From contig NC_061797.1 in the NCBI RefSeq assembly GCF_021462225.1, positions 24,947,093-25,011,092 of the forward strand: a stretch of DNA of 64,000 nt, in the 5' to 3' direction. The DNA is from Girardinichthys multiradiatus. Lineage: Eukaryota > Chordata > Actinopteri > Cyprinodontiformes > Goodeidae. The notes under the pieces are model-generated. The model was not told the origin of the DNA. It saw only the letters and a program-made list of their open reading frames with translations, and did not search any database. Made by a program: the position numbers and the translations under genes. Positions 24,663 through 34,875 of this stretch are shown here, piece after piece (position 1 is the stretch's first letter; each line of letters opens with the position of its first letter).

Positions 24663-26950
24663 ATAAGGCCCACTAGTTTTGCAACAAGCTCTTATTTATT
24701 GTGTACAATAACATCCAAAAATGTAAGGCTCACTATTAACAACAATAACTTGTTGTGCAAAGATCAGTCTTGTTTTATGGTGTTTTACGCCCATGTTAAG
24801 TTCACAGCTGTGTATAACAAGCTGTGTCGACCCTATTTTCATGCTGCTGGCTCAGTAAATTACATTAAGGATGGATAAATATCAGAGCACACACATTTGT
24901 GATAGTCAAAAGACGTCTAGAGAAAATCACAAAATACTCTCTGTAAGTTCTCAAACAGTAACCTAGATGAGTAAAGGAAACAAAAAACTGTTGTAAAAAG
25001 CATATGTAAGGACAGATTAGAGTGACTTCACGATTTGGACTCAAGTCTTGACAAATTATGATACGGCAGCATTTACAGTGACTCTTTGCCTTTACCTTTT
25101 CTTCAAATAATCAATTCAGAATTGAAGAACCGTGGCAGATCACAGACTGTGGACCCATCACTCAGCTAGACTGAGTGACTCAAATTGCAAAAGTAATGAT
25201 CCACAAAGCTAGTTTCCTGCTGAAATACATGTTATGCATCTCAGTGGACCAGATTTACAAAATATACTACCAGAGACATGAAGCCCTAATATGAGGGTGC
25301 TAACAGAAGTGTGATTGTGGTTGTGAGGTTCATAGGACCCTTTTAATATTACTGCGCTGTCTCTTTAGTCCCATTGGTGTGTTGAAATCATCAGAAAACA
25401 TAAAAAAAACATTAAAACAGATGATAAATGTTGGTTGATGATGATTGCAGTTGAAATGCCTACAATAACAAAGACTGTAATACACTGTTGGGTGTCAGGA
25501 TGATACAGAGCCATAATTATTTCTCCCTATCTTGGAGAATACTGCTGCAGCAGACTGGAAGAATATTTCTACAGAAGATAAATAAATAATGAGGGAGGGC
25601 AGTGTTGAGTGGCTTAAAACAGTTTGAATTACTCAGATGTTCATGCATCTTTTTTCTCCACCCTCTGCACAGTATTTTCAGCAGGCTCATGACGCTCCTC
25701 CATCTTTTTTATGAGCTTGTTGTCCTCCATCTTTTTCATGAGCACACAATCTGCTCGCAGCCTCCCTTTCATTATTCAATTTCCAACTTTCCCAGCTCAT
25801 CTTGCAGATATTCTATTAGGAAGGGGTTGTGGTTATCTGTTTATATAGAATATTATTGGAAAAACTGAAAGATATGATGCAACAGTGGGTTTTTTCAATA
25901 AGAAATGTACACTGAAAATAAACAAAAACAAAAATATAAAAAAAACTGGGGACATCATATGTTTGTATGACTGGTAATATGTTTTGGTGAAAATAGCAAG
26001 TGATGCAGCAGTTCTGCAGGAAAAATAGTTGAAAGATGATAATCCTCTTAAGGGATTGTGTTGCCCAGACCAAAAGGATTCTTAACAATCTGACTGGAAA
26101 TGATCGCTAACAATCCTCATTCAAATAATGAGTAAAATAAGGAGTTTCAGCCTGTCCTGGTCCTCTTTAAAAACTGCTTCCATGTGTTATATTTAATTGT
26201 CCTAAAATCCATTTAGTGTTCTTGCATACAACTGAAGCCATACAAGACACGTGCAAACACCTTTGAAGGCGAAATGTAATTAAATTGTGCGATTAAAAAC
26301 AAGAGAACAACAACCACAAAAACATAACAGACATAACTTTGGTTGGTTGCCTTATGCTTTATGTGTAACTACTAATTCCCACACAGTGTGGTAAAAAATA
26401 CATTTGCACCTTGGTGGTAAAGCAACTAAATTTACAAACTCTTCAGCAGGATGATTATAATTAACTGATCAAATCAAACTGAAAAGATTTGAATCATTTT
26501 TCTTTTTAATACCTGGGGATTGAGTTAATTCACTGTAAATGTGTTAGATCTCAGCATGATTCTGCTTTAAGAATGTAAAATATCAAAATAGCTACCAGCA
26601 ACCAAAGTTTGTGACACCTTCAATGAAAAGAATAATCATTCTAATTACATATTTATAGAAGACCCTGTAGATACACTTTCTTGTCTTCCACTACTAAATA
26701 GTTTCCATAATTTTCCTTCCATTATCTCCTCATCTCAGTTTGCTTCCATACCAACAGTAGCTGCACAGCCTGGCAAGTTAAGGAACTCCCAAGAGCCCAC
26801 TGATAGTTTATCGGATCTGTTTGTAGAGGTATATGGGCGAAGGGCATCTTTTCGTATGTCAAACCTAAACTATCTATCTAATGTAGGAGGACTGGAATTC
26901 CTAATGTGCTTATGTAAATATTTCTCCCACATACATCACTACACTAGGAC
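24663..26950. other. Gene-free stretch
   Basis: AT-rich with only short frames. No exon or repeat family is recognised. Confidence 0.5.
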
Positions 26951-26951
26951 T

Positions 26952-28604
26952 CTACAATAGCCAGCCGAGACACAGTAAAGATAATGTACTGATATCTGCA
27001 AGTAGGCAGTATCCCCCCCTTAAGGGCGGATACCAGACGCCCACAACAGTCCAAACAAAAAGAAAACGGCCCGACCAGGGCGGGCGGTGGGGGTCTCGGT
27101 AGGAGGGCCAGAAACAAAAACAGAGTTCAGGCGGGCGACCAGGAGGTCGTCCCGAGCAGGCACAGAGTTCAGGCGGGCGACCAGGAGGTCGTCCCGAGCA
27201 GGCACAGAATTCAAGCGGGCGACCAGGAGGTCGTCCCGAGCAGGCACAGAGTTCAGGCGGGCGACCAGGAGGTCGTCCCGAGCAGGCACAGAATTCAGGT
27301 GGGCGACCAGGAGGTCGTCCCGAGCAGGCACAGAGTTCAGGTGGGCGACCAGGCCTGCACCAAAGACGTGGAGGCCGACTGAGCAGAGTAGAGGACTTCC
27401 CAGACACTCTGTGGAACTCCAGAGGCGTGGAGCTTGGTGAACCCTCAGAGGCTGAAGCAGAGCCTGGCGAACCCTCAGAGGCTGAAGCAGAGCCTGGCGA
27501 ACCCTCAGCTCTGGGTTCAAAAGCCAGAACGAGGACAAAACGTTCCTTAAACTCCTGCAGACTAGGAACAGGAGCTGAGGCGTCGACGGGATCCTCCGTG
27601 ACGTGAGCAGGAGCCGAGGCGTCGACCGGACCCTCCGTGACGTGAGCAGGAGCCGAGGCGTCGACCGGACCCTCCGTGACGTGAGCAGGAGCCGAGGCGT
27701 CGACCGGACCCTCCGTGACGTGAGCAGGAGCCGAGGCGTCGACCGGACCCTCAGTGACGTGTGCAGGAGCCGAGGCGTCGACCGGACCCTCAGTGACGTG
27801 AGCAGGAGCTGAGGCGTCGGCCGGACCCTCAGTGACGTGAGCAGGAGCTGAGGCGTCGCCGGGGCCCCCGATGACTTGAGCCCGGGCGTCCGTCTTACAA
27901 CGTCTTCTGCGCCGTGTGGAGGGGGTTGAGGCTGACTTAGGGTCAGGCTGAGGCTGTGGTGTGTCTGGCCTGGAGTCAGGCTGAGGCTGTGGGGTGTCAG
28001 GCTGAGGCTGCGGTGTGTCTGGCTGAGGCTGTGGGGTGTCAGGCTGAGGCTGTGGGGTGTCAGGCTGAGGCTGTGGGGTGTCAGGCTGAGGCTGTGGTGT
28101 GTCTGGCTGAGGCTGTGGGGTGTCAGGCTGAGGCTGTGGGGTGTCAGGCTGAGGATGTGGGGTGTCAGGCTGAGGCTGTGGGGTGTCAGGCTGAGGCTGT
28201 GGTGTGTCTGGCTGAGGCTGTGGGGTGTCAGGCTGAGGCTGTGGGGTGTCAGGCTGAGGCTGTGGGGTGTCAGGCTGAGGCTGTGGTGTGTCTGGCTGAG
28301 GCTGTGGGGTGTCAGGCTGAGGCTGTGGGGTGTCAGGCTGAGGATGTGGGGTGTCAGGCTGAGGCTGTGGGGTGTCAGGCTGAGGCTGTGGTGTGTCTGG
28401 CTGAGGCTGTGGGGTGTCAGGCTGAGGCTGTGGTGTGTCTGGCTGAGGCTGTGGGGTGTCAGGCTGAGGCTGTGGGGTGTCAGGCTGAGGATGTGGGGTG
28501 TCAGGCTGAGGCTGTGGTGTGTCAGGCTGAGGTTGTGGTGTGTCTGGCCTGGAGTCAGGCTGAGGCTGTGGTGTGTCAGGCTGTGGACCTGACGTGGACT
28601 TGAG
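26952..28604 (-). CDS. Long repeat-built open frame, possibly the 3' end of an LTR retroelement
   Basis: Minus frame without a stop for 550 codons (28604-26955; TAG at 26954-26952, TAA at 28607-28605). No ATG opens it. An acceptor-like CTCAAG precedes the first codons. In order it reads a QPDTPQP array (21-bp unit), a basic RRRRRC link, a DASAPAHVTEGPV array (39 bp), a GSASASEGSP array (30 bp), and a GRPPELCACSGRPP array (42 bp). A non-repeat tail rich in Trp and Cys follows. A second minus frame (28636-27020) is also open because all repeat units are multiples of three, and it ends exactly at CCTTAAGGGGGGG. That string resembles the polypurine tract before a 3' LTR. I recall similar repeats from teleost retroelement-associated proteins but cannot name a family. 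Which frame was real is uncertain. Confidence 0.35.
   Translation of the reverse strand, partial: LKSTSGPQPDTPQPQPDSRPDTPQPQPDTPQPQPDTPHPQPDTPQPQPDTPQPQPDTPQPQPDTPQPQPDTPQPQPDTPQPQPDTPHPQPDTPQPQPDTPQPQPDTPQPQPDTPQPQPDTPQPQPDTPQPQPDTPQPQPDTPQPQPDTPHPQPDTPQPQPDTPQPQPDTPQPQPDTPQPQPDTPQPQPDTPQPQPDTPQPQPDTPQPQPDSRPDTPQPQPDPKSASTPSTRRRRRCKTDARAQVIGGPGDASAPAHVTEGPADASAPAHVTEGPVDASAPAHVTEGPVDASAPAHVTEGPVDASAPAHVTEGPVDASAPAHVTEGPVDASAPAHVTEDPVDASAPVPSLQEFKERFVLVLAFEPRAEGSPGSASASEGSPGSASASEGSPSSTPLEFHRVSGKSSTLLSRPPRLWCRPGRPPELCACSGRPPGRPPEFCACSGRPPGRPPELCACSGRPPGRPLEFCACSGRPPGRPPELCACSGRPPGRPPELCFCFWPSYRDPHRPPWSGRFLFVWTVVGVWYPPLRGGYCLLADISTLSLLCLGWLL
27107..27355. repeat. Minisatellite, 42-bp unit, about 6 copies
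   Basis: Unit built around GGCGACCAGGAGGTCGTCCC. Copies differ at single bases such as GAGTTC/GAATTC. The period is divisible by three. Confidence 0.95.
27440..27510. repeat. Minisatellite, 30-bp unit, about 2.4 copies
   Basis: Unit CCCTCAGAGGCTGAAGCAGA plus GCCTGGCGAA. The period is divisible by three. Confidence 0.85.
27575..27860. repeat. Minisatellite, 39-bp unit, about 7 copies
   Basis: Unit around GTGACGTGAGCAGGAGCCGA and GGCGTCGACCGGACCCTCC. The outer copies are more diverged than the inner ones. Confidence 0.95.
27935..28590. repeat. Minisatellite, 21-bp unit, about 30 copies
   Basis: Unit GGCTGTGGGGTGTCAGGCTG+A with recurrent variants (GGTGTGTC, GGATGTGG) arranged in a higher-order order. 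A 10-mer containing CTGGAGTCAGG occurs at both edges. Confidence 0.95.
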
Positions 28605-28900
28605 TTAAAATGAAGAGTAGCAATGTATAATTCCAAATGATATCAAGCTGAATAATTAAAAAATGTATTTAAGACTCAGTTATGGCTACACTCTACATGA
28701 AAGTCACAGGTAACGATTTCAGTGCTGGAGTAGTAGTACCGGACCAACTGAAGCACTATTATTAGGTCAGTCCAATTCTCCCAAACTCAGACAGAAGGTT
28801 GTCACCATCTGCCACTAAACCAAAGCCATGCGCCACATCTTGTCCGTGCATCCCCCCTTTGACAGCTTCCTGGTCCCTGCCCCCTACTTAGCACAGCCAC

Positions 28901-29671
28901 TGTCAGGATCTGTGCCATGTCTGTCTGTTTTGGTGCTATTTCTGTTCTTAGCCTCTAGATGGCGTTTTGAACCGGAGGAGAGGTGACAGGTGTTCTCTAT
29001 CTCCTTGATGATCTACTGAGGAGTATTTAAGGAGGAGGCTGCCAGCAACTCACTGCCAGAGTGTTGCCCTTTGTGGTACAGCTCCAGCCGCATTACATTG
29101 CCTTTGCCTTGACCTTGCTTTGCTCTTTGTAATTTTGGATTTATTGCCTTGCAGGTCACCTGAACCTGACTTTGCCTTCAGCATTGAACCCTGCCTGGAT
29201 TACCGTCTTCTGGAAAGAAGCATCCAGCTCCATGAACCAAGACTCAAGCCTCCTGTTTTCTCATTAGATCAAACCAGCTGGCAGTCTCCTGATTCCTTCG
29301 TTCTGTGGATCTACCTCTGTGAACCCTGTCCACCCTCCTCCTTCCATTGCACCAACTACAGAAACTCTTGGACCATCAATCATACTGGCACACCAGTGTT
29401 CACTGTCTCCGGTCCCACGGGTAAAAAACCTCCTGGTCTCTCCACCCCCCTCTGGCAGATCTCTCCCTCAAACCAGTAAGGCAGAAATATCATTTGTGAA
29501 TATAGGTCTTGAGTTTCCCCTTGCTTATAGTTCTGTTTATTTTACAGTGTGTGTCCCGGTTCCAGTCTCCTGCACTTTTCAACATGCATTTAATAAACTT
29601 CTTATCATTAAAACTCTGTCTCCTGAATTGCTTTCTACATGTGGGTCAAATCTGTTCGAAACATTATGACA
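28901..29671 (+). mobile_element. Solo LTR of an LTR retrotransposon (771 bp)
   Basis: It begins TGTCAGGATC and ends TTATGACA (inverted TGTCA/TGACA ends). It is flanked by the perfect 5-bp duplication GCCAC at 28896-28900 and 29672-29676. Inside, a TATTTAAGG TATA-like box lies near 29025 and an AATAAA polyadenylation signal near 29590. That order (promoter, then polyA signal) fits an LTR read on the plus strand. No internal region is attached. Open frames inside (29120-29479, 29319-29669) are therefore not considered genes. It is close to, but not obviously the LTR of, the repeat-built frame at 27-28.6 kb. Confidence 0.85.
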
Positions 29672-29676
29672 GCCAC

Positions 29677-31576
29677 AGCTGACACCGATCAAGACTGTCG
29701 GTGTAATGGCTCTTTCACAACAGCAAGCAGGGCTGTGCTGACCAGAATGAGAAGGTTAGAGAGTCTAAAGTAAAATCAACAGGAGGACTGTTGGAAGCAA
29801 AAGGCACAAAATACCTAAAGGAAAAGATCATAATTCATGGAATGATAAAAGAGCCTATAAATATCTTCACAATTGGTTATCCATTTGTAATTTCAAAGCA
29901 CCAAAAACCAAACGTTGCATTCACCGACATCCCCCAAAAGAGGAGCAACATTCTGTCCATAAAGTAATACTCTAGTCTTTAGCTCAGCAAAATGCTAATT
30001 AAATATATAAAAAAAAAGGTGGGGAGGAAAAGCAGCTACATTCATGTTTGCTTCTGATATTTCTGTCTGGTTATGAAGAAAAATAAGGCATTCTTTTTTC
30101 ACAGATAAAAGATACCTGGAAGTTTGTATTTGTAGTGCTGCTGCTGCAAAAAAAATAATAATAATAAAAAAAAACTGCTCCTGGAAGGCTTCTGTGTTAA
30201 AATATGATGGACTTAACCTTACCATGTTTTTTTTGTTGTTTTTTTTTCAAATTTTTGTTACTGTAAACCTACACATTAGTCCTTTTGTTTAGATTAATTA
30301 CTATTTTTGTGGGAACATTCTACTCTCATTTTAGATAGTGTTTGGGTCAGGATAAAATTATGTCATGACTCAACTGAGAGGGAAAAACAGAACATAATCA
30401 CCTTGGAAGTAACTAAAATGATAGTGTCCCATCTAACCCTGGGTCTAGTTCACTATGGGTCCTTGTATACCGCCCTTAGGCCTGCATAGGTCCCACAAGT
30501 CCCATTCATACTGCAGCACACTGCGGTACACAAGACACAACACTCAGCAGATCTCTTTTACAACCAAGCAAAAAGTGAAAAAGTAGTCAGATTTTTAAGT
30601 CTGAAAGGGGCTACATACATAAAAATTCATGATTTAATGCAATAGGTTTTTTCATATAGTAGGGGATAACAAGAGTAATGTGAAAATTTTTTATTTAAGT
30701 GTAAATACTTTTGCTTTAACGGATACGACATTGATATTTTGTGAAAATCAGAATATGCGACTACCTGTATTTAATTCCATCCAGCATGTGATATGTTCTT
30801 TCACTCACAGGTTCTATTTTCCTCTCTCAAATCAAGTTTCTGTGCCCAGTGTTTTGTGTGAATGCATTTGATTTTTATGTTCATGCTCAGTTTGCACATG
30901 TATGTATTGTAAAACTCAAATGTATTGTATGAAGCAAAGATATAAAACATCAACTTCAATGAAAGCATATTAATGAAAATGGTATAAGTATGTAAGTATG
31001 CACAAAAACAAATACACATTATGAACACAAAAAAGCTAAGAGCACTGGGATAATTCACGTGAGTGAACATCTACTGTACATCTGGAGCCCATCTTAAGCA
31101 GGAAATGTATCCAACTGACTTCCATAGTCCTTCATCATTTATGACTGCCAAAGGCTTACAGTTCTGTCTTCATTATGATGCCTTGGATAAGCTGTTCCCT
31201 GACTTTAGAAAACGCCCAGGCAACATTTTACAAGGTTGCTTGTTGCCATTCTGCCATGACCTCCTGTCCCACAGATCTAACCAGCACTCATCTCTGAATC
31301 ACAGACTTAAGGCACCAAAAGATGGAACAAAAGATCAACTGTAAGGGCTTTAAGCCAGAGCGTAGGTAAACTCGATGCATCATCAAAACAACCTAGTCAC
31401 AAGGTTCTGGCATGCAGGTTTAGTACTTAGTGCTGTTAGACAGAGAGTAAGCTAGGAAACAAATGTGCTATTACAAGGTCATTCATGTTTTCTCAAAGAA
31501 TAAGATATCACATTAATAATGTGCACACCATTGTAATGTGCGCACCATTATAAAATTAGTCAGTCTCAGTTTGTTA
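29677..31576. other. Gene-free stretch
   Basis: AT-rich with A-runs and T-runs near 30150-30250. No exon or repeat family is recognised. Confidence 0.5.
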
Positions 31577-31580
31577 CTAA

Positions 31581-31935
31581 GCAGTCCCTCCAGTTTTTTT
31601 GCGATTACGCGATTGCGGAAATTAATGCAAAATCAACCGATACTGATTCGAGCAAATTAATAATTTTGAGTTTATTTTGGGCGGCAGTGGCTCAAGTAGT
31701 AGGAGTTTGTCCTGTAACCGGTGGGTTGCTGGTTTGAACCCCCGCTCTGTCAGTCTCAGTTGTGTCCTTGGGCAAGACATTTCACCCAACTTGTCTGGTT
31801 TTATATTAGTAATTCTAAAACAAACATGTTTTTTAAAAACAAACATAATATGGAACAATATCACAAAATTCCTTGCAAATATTTCAAAAGTAGCACCAAG
31901 CAATCAGTAAAAATGCGAAATCCTGGAGAGACTGC
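31581..31935. mobile_element. MITE with 13-bp inverted ends, carrying a nested SINE
   Basis: The left end GCAGTCCCTCCAG and the reverse complement of the right end GCAGTCTCTCCAG match at 12 of 13 positions. The direct 4-bp duplication CTAA flanks it (31577-31580, 31936-31939). The GCGATTACGCGATTGCGG sequence just inside the left end is typical of a dispersed fish repeat. The centre is occupied by a SINE-like insertion. Superfamily not assigned. Confidence 0.55.
31678..31805 (+). repeat. tRNA-derived SINE-like insertion (family C)
   Basis: It has an A-box-like TGGCTCAAGTAGTAGG near 31688 and a B box GGTTTGAACCC near 31731. The body reads 'tgtgtccttgggcaagacatttcacccaactt'. It sits inside the MITE at 31581-31935, so it inserted later. 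Confidence 0.6.
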
Positions 31936-31939
31936 CTAA

Positions 31940-33915
31940 GTCTGTGGTGTGGACTAATCAGGTCCACAGTTCTACATTTAGGATGAGACACTGTCTGCAG
32001 ATGTGGTTATAGAGCTGCCTATTAAAATAATCTGAAATCGGTTTCTGAGCATTTGGAGAGCTTAGCATTTAAAATAGTAACTTTTCTGTAGATAAAGAGT
32101 AAAACTATCTTGTTTTTAAGAAATATTGAATGAACAGACAGAAGCTTAACGTTAACATTGCAGTATACAAGGTTCTCCTAATTTTGACACGCGAGTTCTC
32201 TGAGGCTTTTTGGCTCTACAGAGCTCACAGAATGGCTGGCCTTGTATTATTGCAACCACCCGATCATAAGGATTCACCAGAGATAGTTTCCTTTTCATAA
32301 CTACATACTTTTCCAGTCTCAAATTTCTAGATCTTCTGACAAATCATAATAACACTCTGTGTATTTAAGTATAAAACATTTACTTTGTTGTGTTTTATTA
32401 TCTTCATGGTCTATAAATCATAAGGCACTGATTATGATTTGGCAAAGGGTAATTTTTGTTATTTTTTGGTACTTAGCTGACCTTGATTTTAAAATGAAGA
32501 ATCATTTGACTTAAACCCATTTTAAAAAGGCAAAGTCAAGTTTCAAACCCCAGGGTTAAGGGATAGAAGTAATAATGAGTTGTTTTTTTTTTAGGAGTGC
32601 ATTAATCAATTGTTTTTGTTAGTAACTCAAAAGCCAAAACAAGTTCAATTAAAAGATAAGTTGTGTTATTGAAAAATCCCAGTGTTTCAGAAATTCTAAC
32701 CTTATCTTTTAGGTACTGTAATAGAAATAAAATCTGCAAAATCAAACATTTTTCTATGCTCAGATTTGTTTTCTGACTTGGAAAATGATCATTATAAATG
32801 TTGCACATTTCCAGACTTTTCCAAACTGCAAATACGCTTAACTTAAAACTTACTAAAAACATAAAGGTTCCTATTTCATTTTTCCATTATAGCCTTTCTT
32901 TTTAAATCAGGCTTTAACTATGCCAGACTGTGCTGGTGTGTTGTTCTTGTTTCTAAGTACAGTATATTATTTCACTGAAGGAAAAATAGTGACTCCAGAC
33001 TCCATCAGTGTGTTTTATTTATATTTTACTATTTGCTCCTTAGTAAACCCAGGCCACAGGGCAAAGGACCAACAGGTGATATGATAATTACTTATTTAGG
33101 CTGACTGACTCTTCACTTTAATGTGAAGCTCCAGAGTTAGTAATAATACACAACCAAATCTTTCATCTGGGACCCCAACTTATTTGCTCTGACAAAACAA
33201 TTCTAAGAGTCAAAGGTACAGAGTTACAGCTATTATAACCCATAAACTGTTCATTTTCATGATTAATTATAATTTCCTTTTAAAATACAAAACAGGACAC
33301 TTGTGGAGGTTCCAGTCTTCTCCTCACTCTTTCATGAAACCAGTCTGCTACGAGAGATAAAACAACATCTGGTTGTGCTCGTTCAACTTTATCACCCAAA
33401 TGATGAACAATCATCGGTGCCGTCAATCAATAAACATGCCTAGCTACAAAAACAAACAACCTAGCTTGATTATTATGCTCGAATAATGACACCAGGCTGC
33501 ATTGTGGGAAAGAAAAAAATTATCTCTGCATCTTACGTGACAGAGTTTCATGATACAGTTACAATCTGTCACTACAAAGACAAGAAATATAGAGCAAAGC
33601 AGATGTGACTTTGTCTGCACGCTCCAACAGTGGAAGCAGCAGGTGAGGCTCCCCACACATCTAAATGGTAATGTCATGCAGCTCCTTAAACAAAAGCAGT
33701 AGTTACGGTGTCAAGTCAGGGAATGCATCTAAACTGATGACATAGTGTAAGTGAGAGTATACTAAAGATATGGCCTCATCTTCTGACTAAAAAGTCAGGC
33801 AGAATAACAAATGTTGCACATGTGCTTATACAAAAACAGAGACAAAGCCCTTAACAATTCCAGCTGTAAGAACCACTAAAGTACCATGTTTTATTTGCAA
33901 CTCCTTCAGTAACTT
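31940..33915. other. Gene-free stretch
   Basis: AT-rich. No exon or repeat family is recognised. Confidence 0.5.
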
Positions 33916-33916
33916 A

Positions 33917-34480
33917 TGCCCCTTTTCCATTGGCTCCACTTTGGCGAGCCCCATTCTACTCAGCCTGCTTTGCGACCGCTTCCATTACTGGCTTTTCTGG
34001 CCTAGTATCAGCTTTTTGGTACCTGCTCGGCAGCAAGTCCCGTTGGGGCTGAGCGGGGTCCGAAATGTGGTGCAAAAAGATTGCTGTTCACTGATTGGCC
34101 ATGGTCGTGTTCAGTTGTATAAGTCTGACTACAATATAAAGCGGCAGTTCGATGGGTAAATGAGAAATGAGAAGGTGTTTGCTGAGTTAGCAGAAAGTAT
34201 AAAAAATATTACGAACCATAAAAACCTGAGCGGGCCAAACCAAAGATTTGGCGGTGGTTTGATATCATGGATGCCATTTATGGCCATTTATGGCCATTTA
34301 TGGCCATTGTCCCATGAGTCGTGGTCGGGATGGTGGTCTGGACTCCACAACAACGGTGAATGTTTATTTTGCTTGCCCCACTTCCAGCTGTCAACAAAAA
34401 CACAACAGGTTTCCTACTGAGTAGGGCGGGGACGAGCGCAGTTGAGCCATGTGTTGTTGGAACCATGAATGGAAAAGCCG
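33917..34480. mobile_element. Candidate non-autonomous DNA transposon
   Basis: The left end reads CCCCTTTTCCATTGGCTCC and the reverse strand of the right end reads CGGCTTTTCCATTCATGGTT, sharing CTTTTCCATT. GC-rich 'tgctcggcagcaagtcccgttgggg' subterminal sequence is typical of a fish repeat. The interior holds three tandem copies of TTTATGGCCA at about 34275-34310. No target duplication was defined and no transposase is seen. Confidence 0.45.
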
Positions 34481-34704
34481 AATTACACTTTCATCTTCTC
34501 GGCAATGACTGATGTCAAGGTCGACGTTTCTAACGTGATAAACAGGATGTGCACACAAACATTTACATGGAAAACAAATGCTCTGTGTATGTTCATAAAG
34601 ACGATAATCATTATAACAAACAATGCAGCCTTCTATGGAAATCATTAAGAAGGAAAATCAACAAGTGCTTAATGGACTGCATGAAATAAATAGTCAAGGG
34701 GTGT

Positions 34705-34875
34705 TGCGTGATGTGCTTGTGCCCCCTACACAGAGCCTATAGTCCTTGACTTTGTCATCCTGGGTTTGAATCCCAACCTTGAGACCTTTGCAGCATGTCT
34801 TCCCCCCTTCTCTCTCTGCCTATTTCCTGTCTGGTAACTGTCAATAAAGGCCAACACTGCCTAAAACAAAAATAA
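34705..34875 (+). repeat. tRNA-derived SINE (family A)
   Basis: B-box-like GGGTTTGAATCCC at about 34763, then 'gcagcatgtcttcccccc...tctctctgcctatttcctgtct' and the tail 'gtcaataaaggccaacactgcc' plus an A-run. It matches the copy at 17.38 kb. Confidence 0.65.

Noticed and set aside
27107..27860. CRISPR-like direct repeats
   Set aside because: The repeats are contiguous tandem units without unique spacers, in a vertebrate genome. They are minisatellites.
27087..28603. Plus-strand frames of repeated TEFRRATRRSSRAG, RSRGVDRTL and QAEAVGC
   Set aside because: Artefacts of minisatellites with periods divisible by three. The minus strand gives the longer continuous frame with non-repeat links.
29120..29669. 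Frames of 116-119 codons
   Set aside because: They lie wholly inside the solo LTR at 28901-29671 and overlap each other.
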